From positions 62,001 through 126,000 of the forward strand of contig NZ_MSYM01000011.1 of NCBI RefSeq assembly GCF_001938565.1: 64,000 bases of DNA, in the 5' to 3' direction. The first letter of the stretch is position 1; each line of letters opens with the position of its first letter. This stretch comes from Rhodoferax antarcticus ANT.BR (lineage in GTDB: Bacteria; Pseudomonadota; Gammaproteobacteria; Burkholderiales; Burkholderiaceae_C). The position numbers were made by a program, and so were the translations under genes. Below are positions 7,660 through 16,539 of the stretch, piece after piece. Below the pieces are notes generated by a model. It was not told the DNA's origin. It did not search any database and worked only from the letters and a program-made list of their open reading frames with translations.

Positions 7660-7887
7660 ATGAAATTAATGATCCGCAAAGACAGCAAGGGTGTCTTGAC
7701 TGGTTATGTGCCCAAAAAAGACCTTGAAGAACCCATCATCGCCATGGTCAAGCCTGGCATGTGGGGCGGCTTGGTCACGCTGGGCAACGGCTGGCAGTTT
7801 GATCTGCCCGACATGCCTGCTGACACCCCGTTGCCGATCACGGTTGAGGCGCGTCGCATGGCCCTGACCGAAGACGCCGGAGACTGA
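7660..7887 (+). CDS. nifT: NifT/FixU family protein
   Basis: A 75-aa NifT. Diagnostic features are the KLMIRKDSKG start, YVPKKDLEEPI, WGGLVTLGNGW and LPITVEARRM. The family is nearly always in nif clusters but has no assigned biochemical function, and mutants usually have no clear phenotype. The ATG at 7660 follows AGGAGCCGACG. It lies 41 bases after nifS and two bases before the next gene. Confidence 0.93.
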   Translation: MKLMIRKDSKGVLTGYVPKKDLEEPIIAMVKPGMWGGLVTLGNGWQFDLPDMPADTPLPITVEARRMALTEDAGD

Positions 7888-7889
7888 CC

Positions 7890-8156
7890 GTGGCCATTTC
7901 GCAAGACGAGTTGCACAGCGCGGGTGAGTTGCTGGCGGGCGCAGCCAGCGTGCGTGAGGCCGCCGCCACCTGGCGCGCTGCCCACCCTGAGCAGCGTGTG
8001 GTGGTGGTTGACGCGATGGACATGCGCGGTGAAACCGCTGCGCTGCGCTGCGGCACACGCAGCATCTACTTGGCCACCTCTGACGGCCATTGCTGGTCCA
8101 TCACCGAGCAGCCCGGCGACGCCAGCGCGCTGGTGCTGACGCAAGACGACGCCTAA
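7890..8156 (+). CDS. Unknown 88-aa nif-operon protein
   Basis: A small acidic protein that I do not recognise with certainty (the position after nifT recalls DUF6129-type genes). Its first half is helical (ELHSAGELLAGAASVREAAATWRA) and its second half beta-rich (VVVVDAMDMRGETAALRCGTR, IYLATSDGHCWSI). It starts with GTG at 7890, two bases after nifT. Translational linkage to nifT and SIR2 points to a nif-related job; no catalytic motif is visible. Confidence 0.65.
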   Translation: MAISQDELHSAGELLAGAASVREAAATWRAAHPEQRVVVVDAMDMRGETAALRCGTRSIYLATSDGHCWSITEQPGDASALVLTQDDA

Positions 8157-8172
8157 TTTCAAAGGAACCCGC

Positions 8173-9018
8173 ATGGACACCCAAGACCTGATTCAAGAGA
8201 TTGCCCGCCAACTCGCCACCGATGCGGTCATTGCATACATGGGCCCCGAGATGCTGTCGCTGTGCAGCGATGTGGCTGTGCCCGCCACCCCGCTGGGGCT
8301 GGCCGAGAGCATGACCGCCAAGGTCAGCGTGCCGCACAAAATCCGTAAACGCCTGACGCAAACTGCCCAGTTCATCGAGAACTTCAAACACCGCAAATCT
8401 GTGGTGCACCTGATGAACGAGGCCTTCGCGGTCTCGCCAAAGCCCTCAGAATTGCAACTGGCGCTGGCCGCAAGCGGTGCCAAACTGTGGGTCGACACCT
8501 GGTACGACGACAGTTTTGCCAGCGCGCTGGCCCAAGGCAGCGAGCCCTGGGTCCAGGTGCAGGGTTTGTCGCAGTCTGAGCACTTCGGCCAGTGGACCGG
8601 TGCTTACGCTGCGAACGGCACGCCGCTGGCCGAGCTGTCCGCCAACCCGGGACGCATGCTCTACAAACCCTGGGGCGCCCACAGCCCAGCGGGCAATTAC
8701 CTGGTGTCGGACAGTGACTATGTTGAAGTGCTGACCGAGATCGACATCCAGACCCCCATTCCGCAAGCGGTGCAAGCCTGGCGCAAAGACCGCCACTTTC
8801 TGTTTCTGGGCTGCCGCTTTGACGACCAGCTCACCCGCACCTTTGCCCGGCAGATCATGAAACGCTCCAGCGACCGGCATTGGGCTGTGCTGCCGGTGAA
8901 ACCCACCCGCATGGAAGCGCGCTTTCTGGCGGTGCAAAACATCACCCGCATCGACATGCCGCTGGCGGCGTTCGCACCACTGCTGATCGGCGCCATGCAG
9001 TCCAGCCTGGCCGCGTGA
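8173..9018 (+). CDS. SIR2-like domain protein at the end of the nifB operon
   Basis: A 281-aa protein with a SIR2-like (NAD-binding) fold: the N-terminal AVIAYMGPEMLSL segment corresponds to the nucleotide-binding start of the family and HFLFLGCRFDDQLTR plus HWAVLPV to its C-terminal half. The zinc cysteines of classical deacetylases are not seen. SIR2-like genes in this place occur in other nif clusters, without a known function. Start ATG 8173 with AAAGGAACC. Last gene of the operon. It might use NAD to tie nitrogenase assembly or activity to redox state, but that is inference. Confidence 0.75.
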   Translation: MDTQDLIQEIARQLATDAVIAYMGPEMLSLCSDVAVPATPLGLAESMTAKVSVPHKIRKRLTQTAQFIENFKHRKSVVHLMNEAFAVSPKPSELQLALAASGAKLWVDTWYDDSFASALAQGSEPWVQVQGLSQSEHFGQWTGAYAANGTPLAELSANPGRMLYKPWGAHSPAGNYLVSDSDYVEVLTEIDIQTPIPQAVQAWRKDRHFLFLGCRFDDQLTRTFARQIMKRSSDRHWAVLPVKPTRMEARFLAVQNITRIDMPLAAFAPLLIGAMQSSLAA

Positions 9019-9045
9019 GCCCGGTGGGTTTTATTGCGTTTGCAT

Positions 9046-9122
9046 ATCAATAGGATCTGTTGTTGCTTCGCCTTGCCGTGCGTCTGCACTGTCTGCGGCT
9101 TCGCGCCTAAGCTCCTATCGAT
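9046..9122. repeat. Inverted repeat element after the SIR2 gene
   Basis: ATCAATAGGA (9046-9055) and TCCTATCGAT (9113-9122) pair at nine of ten positions around a 57-bp core containing TTGCTTCGCC and GCGGCTTCGCGCC. It looks like a small palindromic intergenic repeat rather than a gene; no second copy was found in this window. Confidence 0.5.
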
Positions 9123-9149
9123 TTGAAAATGGAATTAGGTGCTCTAATT

Positions 9150-9198
9150 GCTATTTATAAAATAGCTTCTCGCGCATATTACATAAGGGCTAGAGCCA
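9150..9198 (-). repeat. Dispersed 45-bp repeat, reverse copy
   Basis: CTATTTATAAAATAGCTTCT and ATAAGGGCTAGAGCC match the family in reverse. It lies between the convergent SIR2 gene and the 147-aa gene, ending about 25 bases before the latter's stop. Confidence 0.8.
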
Positions 9199-9222
9199 CT
9201 TTTTGCATATAAGCGCGTGGTA

Positions 9223-9666
9223 TCACGGCACGCCCGCGCTGACGATCAGGTTAAACACCTCGCGCAGCAATAGCAGCTCGCTCATCGGGCAGCTGCGCAG
9301 CAGGCTGATCGGCTTGAACTCACCGCCCAGCGCTGCAATCGCGGCTTTGGGCGCGTCGCGCGTGGTGAAGCGCAGCAGGTGGATGCGCACCGGGCCGTCC
9401 TCTGTGTGCGCCCAGTGGTTGAATTCATTGACACGCTCCAGCGTGTCGGGCGAGAAGCCGCAGATGTCAATCACCGCCTGGCGCACTGCCTGGCCCGAAA
9501 ACTCAGGGGTAACGACGGCGGCTGAGCGCATCGGCGTGGCGGTGGCAGGCAGGGCTGCGGGCCACAGCAAGGTCTGCTCCCAGCGTGGGAATAAAAGTGC
9601 CGCGCTGTAACTGTCAAAGTGGGTGAGGATCACCCGGTTGTGGGTAAAGAGGTCGGGTGGTGTCAT
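9223..9666 (-). CDS. Unknown 147-aa protein next to the nif cluster
   Basis: I do not recognise this protein. It begins MTPPDLFTHNRVILTHFDSY, is predicted soluble with mixed helix and strand, and has a central cysteine in AVIDICGFSPDTLERVN. A longer frame continues upstream to 9819 but contains no convincing start, so the ATG at 9664-9666 is used. It is flanked by dispersed repeats on both sides and transcribed toward the nifB operon. A poor sigma54-like sequence (CTGGCATGCCCTATTCA) lies upstream but lacks the -12 GC. Confidence 0.6.
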   Translation of the reverse strand: MTPPDLFTHNRVILTHFDSYSAALLFPRWEQTLLWPAALPATATPMRSAAVVTPEFSGQAVRQAVIDICGFSPDTLERVNEFNHWAHTEDGPVRIHLLRFTTRDAPKAAIAALGGEFKPISLLRSCPMSELLLLREVFNLIVSAGVP

Positions 9667-10074
9667 GGTGGTGGGGTTGAAGGGGTGAGCGGTTGCAGGT
9701 TGCAGACAGGCGCATGCAAGCAAGAACTGTGGCAGGGCACTTTTGTTGGTTTCGTCCGTTCTGGCCCATTGCCCCGCCGCTTGAATAGGGCATGCCAGCT
9801 CAGGAATGCGACCCACCAAGCAGCACCTTCAGACCCCCCCCGACACACTCACCGCCGAGCCACAGACCTTGCCCGCTGAGCCACTGGACCCCGATGAGTT
9901 TGCTGAAATAAGTGTTGCGGCAAATAACTATAAATTAAATAGCATTTCGCGCTTTACCTATAAGGGCTAGAGCCCATTTTGTTATAAATATGACAAGCAA
10001 TGCACGGCCTATGCAGAGGAGGGCACGGATAGCGTCAAAACCACGCAGCGCTGGCTGTTGCAGCCCCACAAACC
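9667..10074. other. Intergenic region, no convincing gene
   Basis: A 408-bp stretch between the 147-aa gene and modC. It contains a run of eight C (9834-9841), one reverse copy of the dispersed repeat, and a 54-codon frame from 9806 that ends inside that repeat. The frame has no good ribosome site and is not called. Confidence 0.6.
9926..9975 (-). repeat. Dispersed 45-bp repeat, reverse copy
   Basis: ACTATAAATTAAATAGCATT and CTATAAGGGCTAGAGCCC; it lies about 100 bases beyond the modC stop, at the end of the molybdenum operon. Confidence 0.8.
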
Positions 10075-11145
10075 TTAGCCAATCAGCGCTACCGCCTTGA
10101 TCTGCACCCACACCTTGCTGCCGGGCTGCAGGCCGAGTTCGCAGGCAGAGCGCTGCGTTAGCCGGGCGATCAGCGGTGAGGCACCCACTTGCAGGCGCAG
10201 CAGCGCCAGCGCTGGATGCTCGTCTGCGGCCAGTTGGTCCACCGTGGCACTCAGGCAATTCAAAATGCTGGTGTCCAACACCGGATGCAAGGCAATGCTG
10301 ACGTCACGCGCCAAAATGCGCACCCGCACCGGGCTGCCAAGCGCATGGCCGCCATCGCGTACCCACAAACTGCCGCCAGGAAAATCCACCCGTGCCAGAT
10401 GCCAGTGCGCATCCCGCTCAGCCACCCGCGCTTGCAGCACCACACCCACGTCTTCGCCCAGGCGAATCGGCAAATCCAACCGCGCCAGGGTGTCGCGAAG
10501 CGGCCCGGTGGCAATGGCACGGCCGCCTTCCATCGCCACGATGTGATCGGCCAGCCGGGCGACTTCATCGGGCGCGTGGCTGACATACAGCACTGGAACG
10601 TCCAGCTCGCGGTGCAGCCGCTCCAGGTAGGGCAGGATCTCCTGCTTGCGTTTGAGGTCCAGCGCGGCCAGTGGCTCGTCCATCAGCAAGATGCGCGGGC
10701 TCAAGGCCAGGGCGCGGGCGATGCTCACCCGCTGGCGCTCGCCGCCAGACAAATGCTCAGGCTTGCGCGCCAGCAGCGCGTCGATGCCCAGCAGTGCAAT
10801 GGCCTGGTCCAGGCTCGCCTGCTGTGCAGCCGCCACGCGGCGCATGCCGTAGCGCAGGTTGCCCAGCACCGTCAGGTGCGCGAACAGGCTGGCTTCCTGA
10901 AACACATAGCCCAGCGGGCGTTTGTGGGTGGGTAGCCAGTGGCCGTCGTCTTGCCAGACGTCGCCGTTGACCACCAGTCGGCCTTGTGGCGCGCGCTGCA
11001 GCCCGGCCACGCAACGCAGCAGGGTGGTTTTGCCTGAGCCTGAGTGGCCAAACAGCGCAGTCACGCCGCGCGCGGGCAAGTCTAAATTCACATCCAGCGT
11101 GAAGCCGGGCCAGTCGATGTGAAATTGCGCCTGAATACCCGCCAT
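10075..11145 (-). CDS. modC: Molybdate ABC transporter ATP-binding protein ModC
   Basis: ModC energises molybdate uptake. The 356-aa protein has Walker A GHSGSGKTT (33-41), the signature LSGGERQRVS near 131, Walker B ILLMDEPLAALD, and a C-terminal TOBE/Mop domain (about 285-350) that binds molybdate. The ATG at 11143-11145 follows the modB stop by one base (TGACATG), so it is coupled to modB; an in-frame start at 11163 would lie inside modB. Last gene of the mod operon. Confidence 0.95.
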   Translation of the reverse strand: MAGIQAQFHIDWPGFTLDVNLDLPARGVTALFGHSGSGKTTLLRCVAGLQRAPQGRLVVNGDVWQDDGHWLPTHKRPLGYVFQEASLFAHLTVLGNLRYGMRRVAAAQQASLDQAIALLGIDALLARKPEHLSGGERQRVSIARALALSPRILLMDEPLAALDLKRKQEILPYLERLHRELDVPVLYVSHAPDEVARLADHIVAMEGGRAIATGPLRDTLARLDLPIRLGEDVGVVLQARVAERDAHWHLARVDFPGGSLWVRDGGHALGSPVRVRILARDVSIALHPVLDTSILNCLSATVDQLAADEHPALALLRLQVGASPLIARLTQRSACELGLQPGSKVWVQIKAVALIG

Positions 11146-11146
11146 G

Positions 11147-11827
11147 TCAGGCTCCCTGCCCAAGCTTGGGGCGCCGGGTGTATAGCGCCAGCAGCACCAG
11201 GAACGAGAAGGCCAGCATCACCGCTGAAAGGCGGTGCGCGTCCGTGTACTCCATGGCTTCAACGTGGTCGTAAATCTGCACCGAAGCCACCCGGGACACG
11301 CCGGGGATGTTGCCGCCAATCATCAGCACCACACCAAACTCGCCCACGGTATGGGCAAAGGTCAGGATGCATGCGGTCACAAAGCCGGGGCGTGCCAGCG
11401 GCACCGCTACGCTAAAAAAAGCATCCAGTGGTGAGGCACGCAAGGTGGCCGCCACCTCCAGCGGGCGCTCACCAATGGACTCAAACGCAGTTTGCAGCGG
11501 CTGCACCATGAAAGGCAGCGAGTAAAACACCGAGGCCACCACCAAGCCCCAAAAGGTGAAGGGCAAGAGCCCGATGCCCAGCGACTGGGTGAGTTGCCCC
11601 ACCGGGCCATTTGGCCCCATGGTCAGCAGCAGGTAAAAACCCAGAACCGACGGCGGCAGCACCAGCGGCAGCGCCACCACCGCGCCCACCGGGCCCTTCC
11701 ACCAGGCCTTGCTGCGCGCCAGCCACCAGGCGATCGGCGTGCCAATCAGCAGCAGAATCAGCGTCACGATGCTGGCCAGGCGCACGGTCAGCCACAACGC
11801 CTGCAGATCATCGGGGGTCAAAAACAT
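11147..11827 (-). CDS. modB: Molybdate ABC transporter permease ModB
   Basis: A 226-aa inner-membrane permease with five to six predicted membrane segments. The cytoplasmic coupling loop is [25 protein letters not shown], and [20 protein letters not shown] is the typical ModB signature. It follows nifQ by 45 bases on the same strand and precedes modC by a single base. Confidence 0.95.
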   Translation of the reverse strand: MFLTPDDLQALWLTVRLASIVTLILLLIGTPIAWWLARSKAWWKGPVGAVVALPLVLPPSVLGFYLLLTMGPNGPVGQLTQSLGIGLLPFTFWGLVVASVFYSLPFMVQPLQTAFESIGERPLEVAATLRASPLDAFFSVAVPLARPGFVTACILTFAHTVGEFGVVLMIGGNIPGVSRVASVQIYDHVEAMEYTDAHRLSAVMLAFSFLVLLALYTRRPKLGQGA

Positions 11828-11872
11828 TCACGCTCCTCTGTTGTTCTTCAAAATGCCTGCTGTTGGTCAAAA

Positions 11873-12436
11873 CTATTGCTCAGGTGCGAAACATTTGGCG
11901 TGATCCGCACATTCGCCACACGACGGTGCCGGGCACACGTAGATGCTCTCGGTGCTGCAGTAATGGCGGTAGAGGAACTTCTTCCACTTCATGTCGCCAA
12001 CATTCAGCGCGGCCAGCGCGGGAAAGGCCACTGTCATCAAGACAGAAAGCTCACTCCGGTTGGCTAGGCCCAGGTCTTGCCAAAGGTGGTCGCGCCCACA
12101 GCAGGCGAAGGCCACGATCTGCGCCAGCCAGACCTCAGCCGCTGACTCTGCCGCACGGTATTGCAGCAACAGGTTGCGCAGGTCTTGCAGTTCCAGCGGC
12201 GCTTGGCCGGTGCCGCTGTGCAGACTCAGCCACTCACCTGGAAAGTGCTCGGCCCAAAGGTTTTGAAAATCGGTCTCGGGCAGCGCCAAGGTATCGGTCA
12301 ACACCCCCTGGTTGAGGAAGCGCCCCACCAGCAAACTGGCCAACACCGGGCGCAGCAAGTCTTGTGCGGCGTGCGCCAGCGCGGGCCGACCTAGCAATTC
12401 GACCATCAATGAGGCCCGGTCATCGTGGGCGGCCAT
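11873..12436 (-). CDS. nifQ: NifQ, molybdenum donor for FeMo-co synthesis
   Basis: NifQ carries a Mo-Fe-S cluster and supplies molybdenum to the NifEN/NifH complex. The 187-aa protein ends with CPAPSCGECADHAKCF, the cysteine motif (C-x4/5-C-x2-C-x5-C) essential for cluster binding. The ATG at 12434-12436 overlaps the TGA of modD (TGATG), so it is translationally coupled to modD. Placing nifQ inside the molybdate transport operon links uptake directly to cofactor delivery. Confidence 0.92.
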   Translation of the reverse strand: MAAHDDRASLMVELLGRPALAHAAQDLLRPVLASLLVGRFLNQGVLTDTLALPETDFQNLWAEHFPGEWLSLHSGTGQAPLELQDLRNLLLQYRAAESAAEVWLAQIVAFACCGRDHLWQDLGLANRSELSVLMTVAFPALAALNVGDMKWKKFLYRHYCSTESIYVCPAPSCGECADHAKCFAPEQ

Positions 12437-13284
12437 CAGGCGACTGTCCTGAAAACAACCTGTACATCCCTGGGTGGCGCCCAGTATGGCGAAGAGGTCA
12501 CCAGAAAGTCAGCCCCGGCTCTCACATAGGCTGGCGCGTTGTCGGCGTGAATGCCGCCTGCCGCAGCGAGCAGCGGGCAGGCCAGCAAGCCGCTACTGTC
12601 CAATGTCAGGCGAAGACCCGCTACCGCTTCGGGTGTGAATTTTTCCAGTTGCAGCACGTCGGCACCAGCTTGCGCCCAGGCAAGGGCTTCTGCCAAGTCC
12701 GCCACCTCCACGGCGAGCTTCTTCTCAGGCTGACCCCGGCGCAGGCGTGTGATGGTGTCGGTTGGGGACTCGCTCAAGAAAAGCCGGTGTTCGGCAAACA
12801 GGAGGATCGATTCAGACAAGCCCAGCCGGTGCATGATGGCGCCGCCTGATCTGACGGCCTTGGCCGACAGCGCTTTGGCGCCCGGCACATTTTTGCGAGT
12901 GCAAGCCACGCTCACGCCGTTGGCGGCAGCGACGATGTTGGCGGTGGCTGTTGACAAACCGCTAGCCCATTCCATGAGTGTCTGAGCGACTTTCCAGCCG
13001 CGGTGCAGGCTGGTGACTGCGCCACAGGCGCGCAGCAGCAAGTCACCGGCTTGCACCGATGTGCCTGATGGCGTCACCGGGGTGGCGCTGGCACCGGCGA
13101 GCTCAAACAGGCGGCAGGCTTCTTCGGTGGCGCACACGGTCATGGCTTGACGTGCGTGAAAGGCGATGTGCGCTGGCTGCGCATCAATACCCAGGCTGTG
13201 CGTGGTCAGGTCACCGTAGGGGGCGTCGTCCTGCAGCAGGGCTTGTAGTTGGGAGTCGTTCAGTGCAGGCATGTAAAAGAGCAT
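12436..13284 (-). CDS. modD: ModD, NadC-like molybdenum utilisation protein
   Basis: A 282-aa homologue of quinolinate phosphoribosyltransferase. The family name ModD comes from its linkage to molybdate transport; its exact reaction is not settled. Seen are APYGDLTTHSLG, TRKNVPGAKALSAKAVRSGG (the basic phosphoribosyl-binding segment), HRLGLSESILLF and ADVLQLEKF. The ATG at 13282-13284 follows the TGA of the nifX-like gene by one base (TGACATG); an internal ATG at 13272 is possible. It overlaps nifQ downstream. Confidence 0.88.
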   Translation of the reverse strand: MLFYMPALNDSQLQALLQDDAPYGDLTTHSLGIDAQPAHIAFHARQAMTVCATEEACRLFELAGASATPVTPSGTSVQAGDLLLRACGAVTSLHRGWKVAQTLMEWASGLSTATANIVAAANGVSVACTRKNVPGAKALSAKAVRSGGAIMHRLGLSESILLFAEHRLFLSESPTDTITRLRRGQPEKKLAVEVADLAEALAWAQAGADVLQLEKFTPEAVAGLRLTLDSSGLLACPLLAAAGGIHADNAPAYVRAGADFLVTSSPYWAPPRDVQVVFRTVA

Positions 13285-13285
13285 G

Positions 13286-13672
13286 TCAATGGCGCGAAAA
13301 CAGGTCACGCAACTTGCACAAGGTGGTGGTGATGTCAAAACGGGTGTCGGTCAGGGCTTCACCCGCCAGGATTTTTTTCAGGGCGGTCAGCGGGTCGGTC
13401 TCACCGGTGAGTAGCACCTGCGCTCCCCACTTGGCCATGTGGCGGATGTAGCCGTCGCCCGCGCTGGCAGCCACCACCACTTCCACCCCATGCAGAGGGT
13501 GCGGGCCATCGTCTTGAAAATAGTGCGGCAGTTGTGCCCGGGTGAGTTCTATGCGCTGCGGTTCGGGCAAAGGCACACCTGGCTGGCAGTCAAACACCAG
13601 CCAGTTGGTGGCTTGCCCGGCATGGCCGGACACCTGGGTGCCGTTGGCTTTGGTGGCGATGGCAATTTTCAT
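13286..13672 (-). CDS. NifX/NafY-family cofactor-binding protein in the mod operon
   Basis: A 128-aa protein of the dinitrogenase Fe-Mo cofactor domain family (MKIAIATKANGTQVSGHAGQ start; VEVVVAASAGDGYIRHMAKWG; LTGETDPLTALKKILAGE). Members bind NifB-co or FeMo-co and shuttle or store them. It differs from NifX at 31584 and the NifB C-terminal domain, so the window encodes three such domains. ATG at 13670-13672; the longer frame to 13702 has no better start. It is coupled to modD. Confidence 0.85.
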   Translation of the reverse strand: MKIAIATKANGTQVSGHAGQATNWLVFDCQPGVPLPEPQRIELTRAQLPHYFQDDGPHPLHGVEVVVAASAGDGYIRHMAKWGAQVLLTGETDPLTALKKILAGEALTDTRFDITTTLCKLRDLFSRH

Positions 13673-13741
13673 GGTGCGTGGCCCTGTACAGAAGTTCTTC
13701 AACCAGACCTAGCCAGATTCGTGCCTGCCACCATGGCCTGT

Positions 13742-14524
<783 letters not shown>

Positions 14525-15346
14525 TCAGTCCACAGCCGCCAGAAAAACGCTGGAGGCCTTGAACACTGCGGTTAAAGGCTGGCCTACCACCAGCGTGAGT
14601 CGCCTGACGCTGTCATCGGTGATGACGGCGGTAATCACGTGTTGTCCACCGGGCATCGCCAGGGTGACTTCGGCATTGACCGGCCCCTGGTGGATGTGGG
14701 TGATGGTGCCGGCAAACCGGTTGCGGGCAGAAATCTGACCGTCTTCACCGGCCATCAGTAAAACGGACGAGGCTTTGACGAAGGCGAGCACATCGCGGCC
14801 AATCGCCAACCCCAGGTTCTCTGCCGACTCGCGGGTCACGATAGCGGTCAGCAGCAGCTCTGGGGTCAGGCGCAGGGTGACCTCGCAGTCCACCACACCT
14901 TCCTTGACAGACGCCACGGGTCCGGCAAACTGGTTGCGGGCGCTGGTTTTCATGGACATTCTCCTGAGTACTTGGCGAAAGTCGTCCACATCGCAGACGC
15001 CGCTTTGTTTGAGGTTGCTGGTGAGTTTTTCCAGCGCCAGTTGCGATTCTTTTTCGAGCGCACGGTAAAACGCGATCAGGCGCCGGGCAAATGCGGTGAG
15101 TTCGGTGCCACCGCCATGGCGACCTCCGGTCGAGCGGTTCACCAGCGGCTGCGGGGCCACGTTGTTCATGTCGTCCACCGCGTCCCACGCGGCCTTGTAC
15201 GACATGGGCACGGCTTTGGCAGCCTGCGAGATGGAGCCGCATTTGTCGATGGCTTCAAGCAGACGGATGCGCTTGTCGCCCAAAAAACTGCCCAACGCTG
15301 TATCAATGTGCAGCTTGCCGGTGAGTTGAGTGGGCGTAGGCGTCAT
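14525..15346 (-). CDS. modE: Molybdate-responsive regulator ModE
   Basis: ModE represses molybdate transport genes when it binds molybdate. The protein (273 aa from the ATG at 15346) has an N-terminal winged helix (GSISQAAKAVPMSYKAAWDAVDDMN, STGGRHGGGTELT) and two Mop domains (TSARNQFAGPVASVKEGVV and SARNRFAGTITHIHQGPVN). A TTG at 15394 would add 16 poorly conserved residues and is preceded by GAAAG, so the start is uncertain. It heads the operon and two ModE-type boxes lie upstream, implying autoregulation. Confidence 0.93.
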   Translation of the reverse strand: MTPTPTQLTGKLHIDTALGSFLGDKRIRLLEAIDKCGSISQAAKAVPMSYKAAWDAVDDMNNVAPQPLVNRSTGGRHGGGTELTAFARRLIAFYRALEKESQLALEKLTSNLKQSGVCDVDDFRQVLRRMSMKTSARNQFAGPVASVKEGVVDCEVTLRLTPELLLTAIVTRESAENLGLAIGRDVLAFVKASSVLLMAGEDGQISARNRFAGTITHIHQGPVNAEVTLAMPGGQHVITAVITDDSVRRLTLVVGQPLTAVFKASSVFLAAVD

Positions 15347-15414
15347 CGGGGTGTGGTCGGCGGTTTGGGCTGGGGGCAGGTGGTGTGCATTCAAATTTCT
15401 TTCGTCAGTGTCAT

Positions 15415-15438
15415 CGTTATGGTTCTATGCAAACAACG
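15415..15438. promoter_or_regulatory. Possible ModE box near the modE start
   Basis: CGTTATGGT-TCTATG-CAAACAACG is an imperfect dyad with the 6-base spacer of ModE sites (CGNTATATA-N6-TATATNNCG). It is only 21 bases before the alternative TTG start of modE. Confidence 0.45.
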
Positions 15439-15555
15439 TACCAGATGCATATTGGTCAACCCGAAATAGCCGTCGATGCACGCCAAGTTTCAAGGCATCA
15501 GGACGCCCGGCCTCTGGTTTTTGACGCCAATTGCCGCCGACGGCATTATTTACGA

Positions 15556-15579
15556 CGTTGTGTAGTTGCTTACATAGCG
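15556..15579. promoter_or_regulatory. ModE box between modE and the second modA-like gene
   Basis: CGTTGTGTA-GTTGCT-TACATAGCG is an inverted repeat with 9-bp half-sites and a 6-base spacer, close to the ModE consensus. It sits between divergent genes and could regulate both. Confidence 0.6.
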
Positions 15580-15589
15580 TCGTCAGAAA

Positions 15590-15619
15590 TTGTCCGGTTT
15601 GTCGCAAATGGACGGACAA
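15590..15619. other. TTGTCCG/CGGACAA inverted repeat
   Basis: Perfect 7-bp arms TTGTCCG (15590-15596) and CGGACAA (15613-15619) enclose GTTTGTCGCAAATGGA. The same TTTGTCG...AAATGG wording occurs in the NifA site at 20571, but the TGT-to-ACA distance here is not the 10 bases of NifA sites. Confidence 0.4.
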
Positions 15620-15661
15620 ACGGCATCGACTGGCGAGTCATTCAAATTGCAACGCCCCGTG

Positions 15662-15699
15662 TGGCTATATCTGCTTGTCTACGACGACAGGGCTAGCGC
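15662..15699 (-). repeat. Dispersed repeat, degenerate reverse copy
   Basis: GCTATATCTGCTTG...CAGGGCTAG loosely fits the reverse orientation of the family, just before the second modA-like gene. Weak match. Confidence 0.35.
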
Positions 15700-15750
15700 A
15701 TAACGACGTCGTCACCCACAAACCCACGTCACAGTGCAAGGCCTTTACCC

Positions 15751-16539
15751 GTGAAAACATCTATCTGTTTAACCACCGCGCCGGCCACTCCCGGTGCCAG
15801 CGTGCCCCTTTGTTGCGCACCCCTGACCCGGCGGCGGGCTTTGGGCGGCGCGGCCGCCGTCGTTGCCACGTGGATGGGTGTAACGAATGACCTGCGGGCG
15901 CAACCCGCGTCTGCAATGCTGATCATGGCCGACGCTGGCTACAAGCGGCCCGTCGAGGCCTTGTGCGCCGGCTTTACTAAGACCACGGGTGTGGTGGTGC
16001 AGCGCAGTTATGGCAATCTGCAGCAGATTTTTGCGCAGGCCAAAGCCAGTGGCGGGGTGGATGTGCTGGTGGGTGATGCCGAATTCATCAACAAGGCGCA
16101 GAACCTGCAGTTGCCCCGGCGCATCATTCTGGGCCAAGGCATTCTGGCGCTGGCCTGGCGGCACCAGTTGTCAGTGCCAGCCAATCTGGCGGGGACGCCG
16201 GGGGTGCGCGATTTGCTGGCAACAGCGCAGTGGTCGGTGGCCATGCCCAACCCGCAGCAGGCGATTTACGGCAACGCGGCCAGGCAACTGCTGCAGGCGC
16301 AAGGGCTGTGGGGTGGCGTGCAAGACCGCCTGAAAGTGGTGGGTACGGTGCCACAGGTCAGCGCGTACCTGACTTCGGGCGATGTAGACGTCGGCTTCGT
16401 GAACCTGACCGAGGCGCTGGCCGTCAAAGACCAGTTGGGCGGGTTCATACTTCTGGCCGCCTCGTTACTGGCTTGGGCGCTGGTGTTTGGTTTCAAGCGA
16501 CCAGGCTCACCAATGCAGCTGCGGCAGATATGGGTTTGA
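15751..16539 (+). CDS. Second ModA-like periplasmic protein, C-terminus replaced (probably damaged)
   Basis: A 262-aa frame opening with GTG. Residues about 27-55 (TRRRALGGAAAVVATW...) look like a Tat-type signal; the core follows ModA proteins: IMADAGYKRPVEALCAGF, VVVQRSYGNLQQIFAQA, GGVDVLVGDAEFI, GDVDVGFVNLTEALAV. After KDQLGGFI (about residue 233) the expected 35-40 C-terminal residues are missing and the frame runs into an unrelated hydrophobic tail ending LRQIWV. The tail overlaps a Mop-domain remnant in another frame. A deletion fusing modA-like and mop-type genes explains this. Likely non-functional, or at best altered. Confidence 0.7.
   Translation: MKTSICLTTAPATPGASVPLCCAPLTRRRALGGAAAVVATWMGVTNDLRAQPASAMLIMADAGYKRPVEALCAGFTKTTGVVVQRSYGNLQQIFAQAKASGGVDVLVGDAEFINKAQNLQLPRRIILGQGILALAWRHQLSVPANLAGTPGVRDLLATAQWSVAMPNPQQAIYGNAARQLLQAQGLWGGVQDRLKVVGTVPQVSAYLTSGDVDVGFVNLTEALAVKDQLGGFILLAASLLAWALVFGFKRPGSPMQLRQIWV

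Noticed and set aside
9806..9970. 54-codon plus-strand frame
   Set aside because: No adequate ribosome site, includes a C8 tract and terminates within a dispersed repeat; insufficient support.
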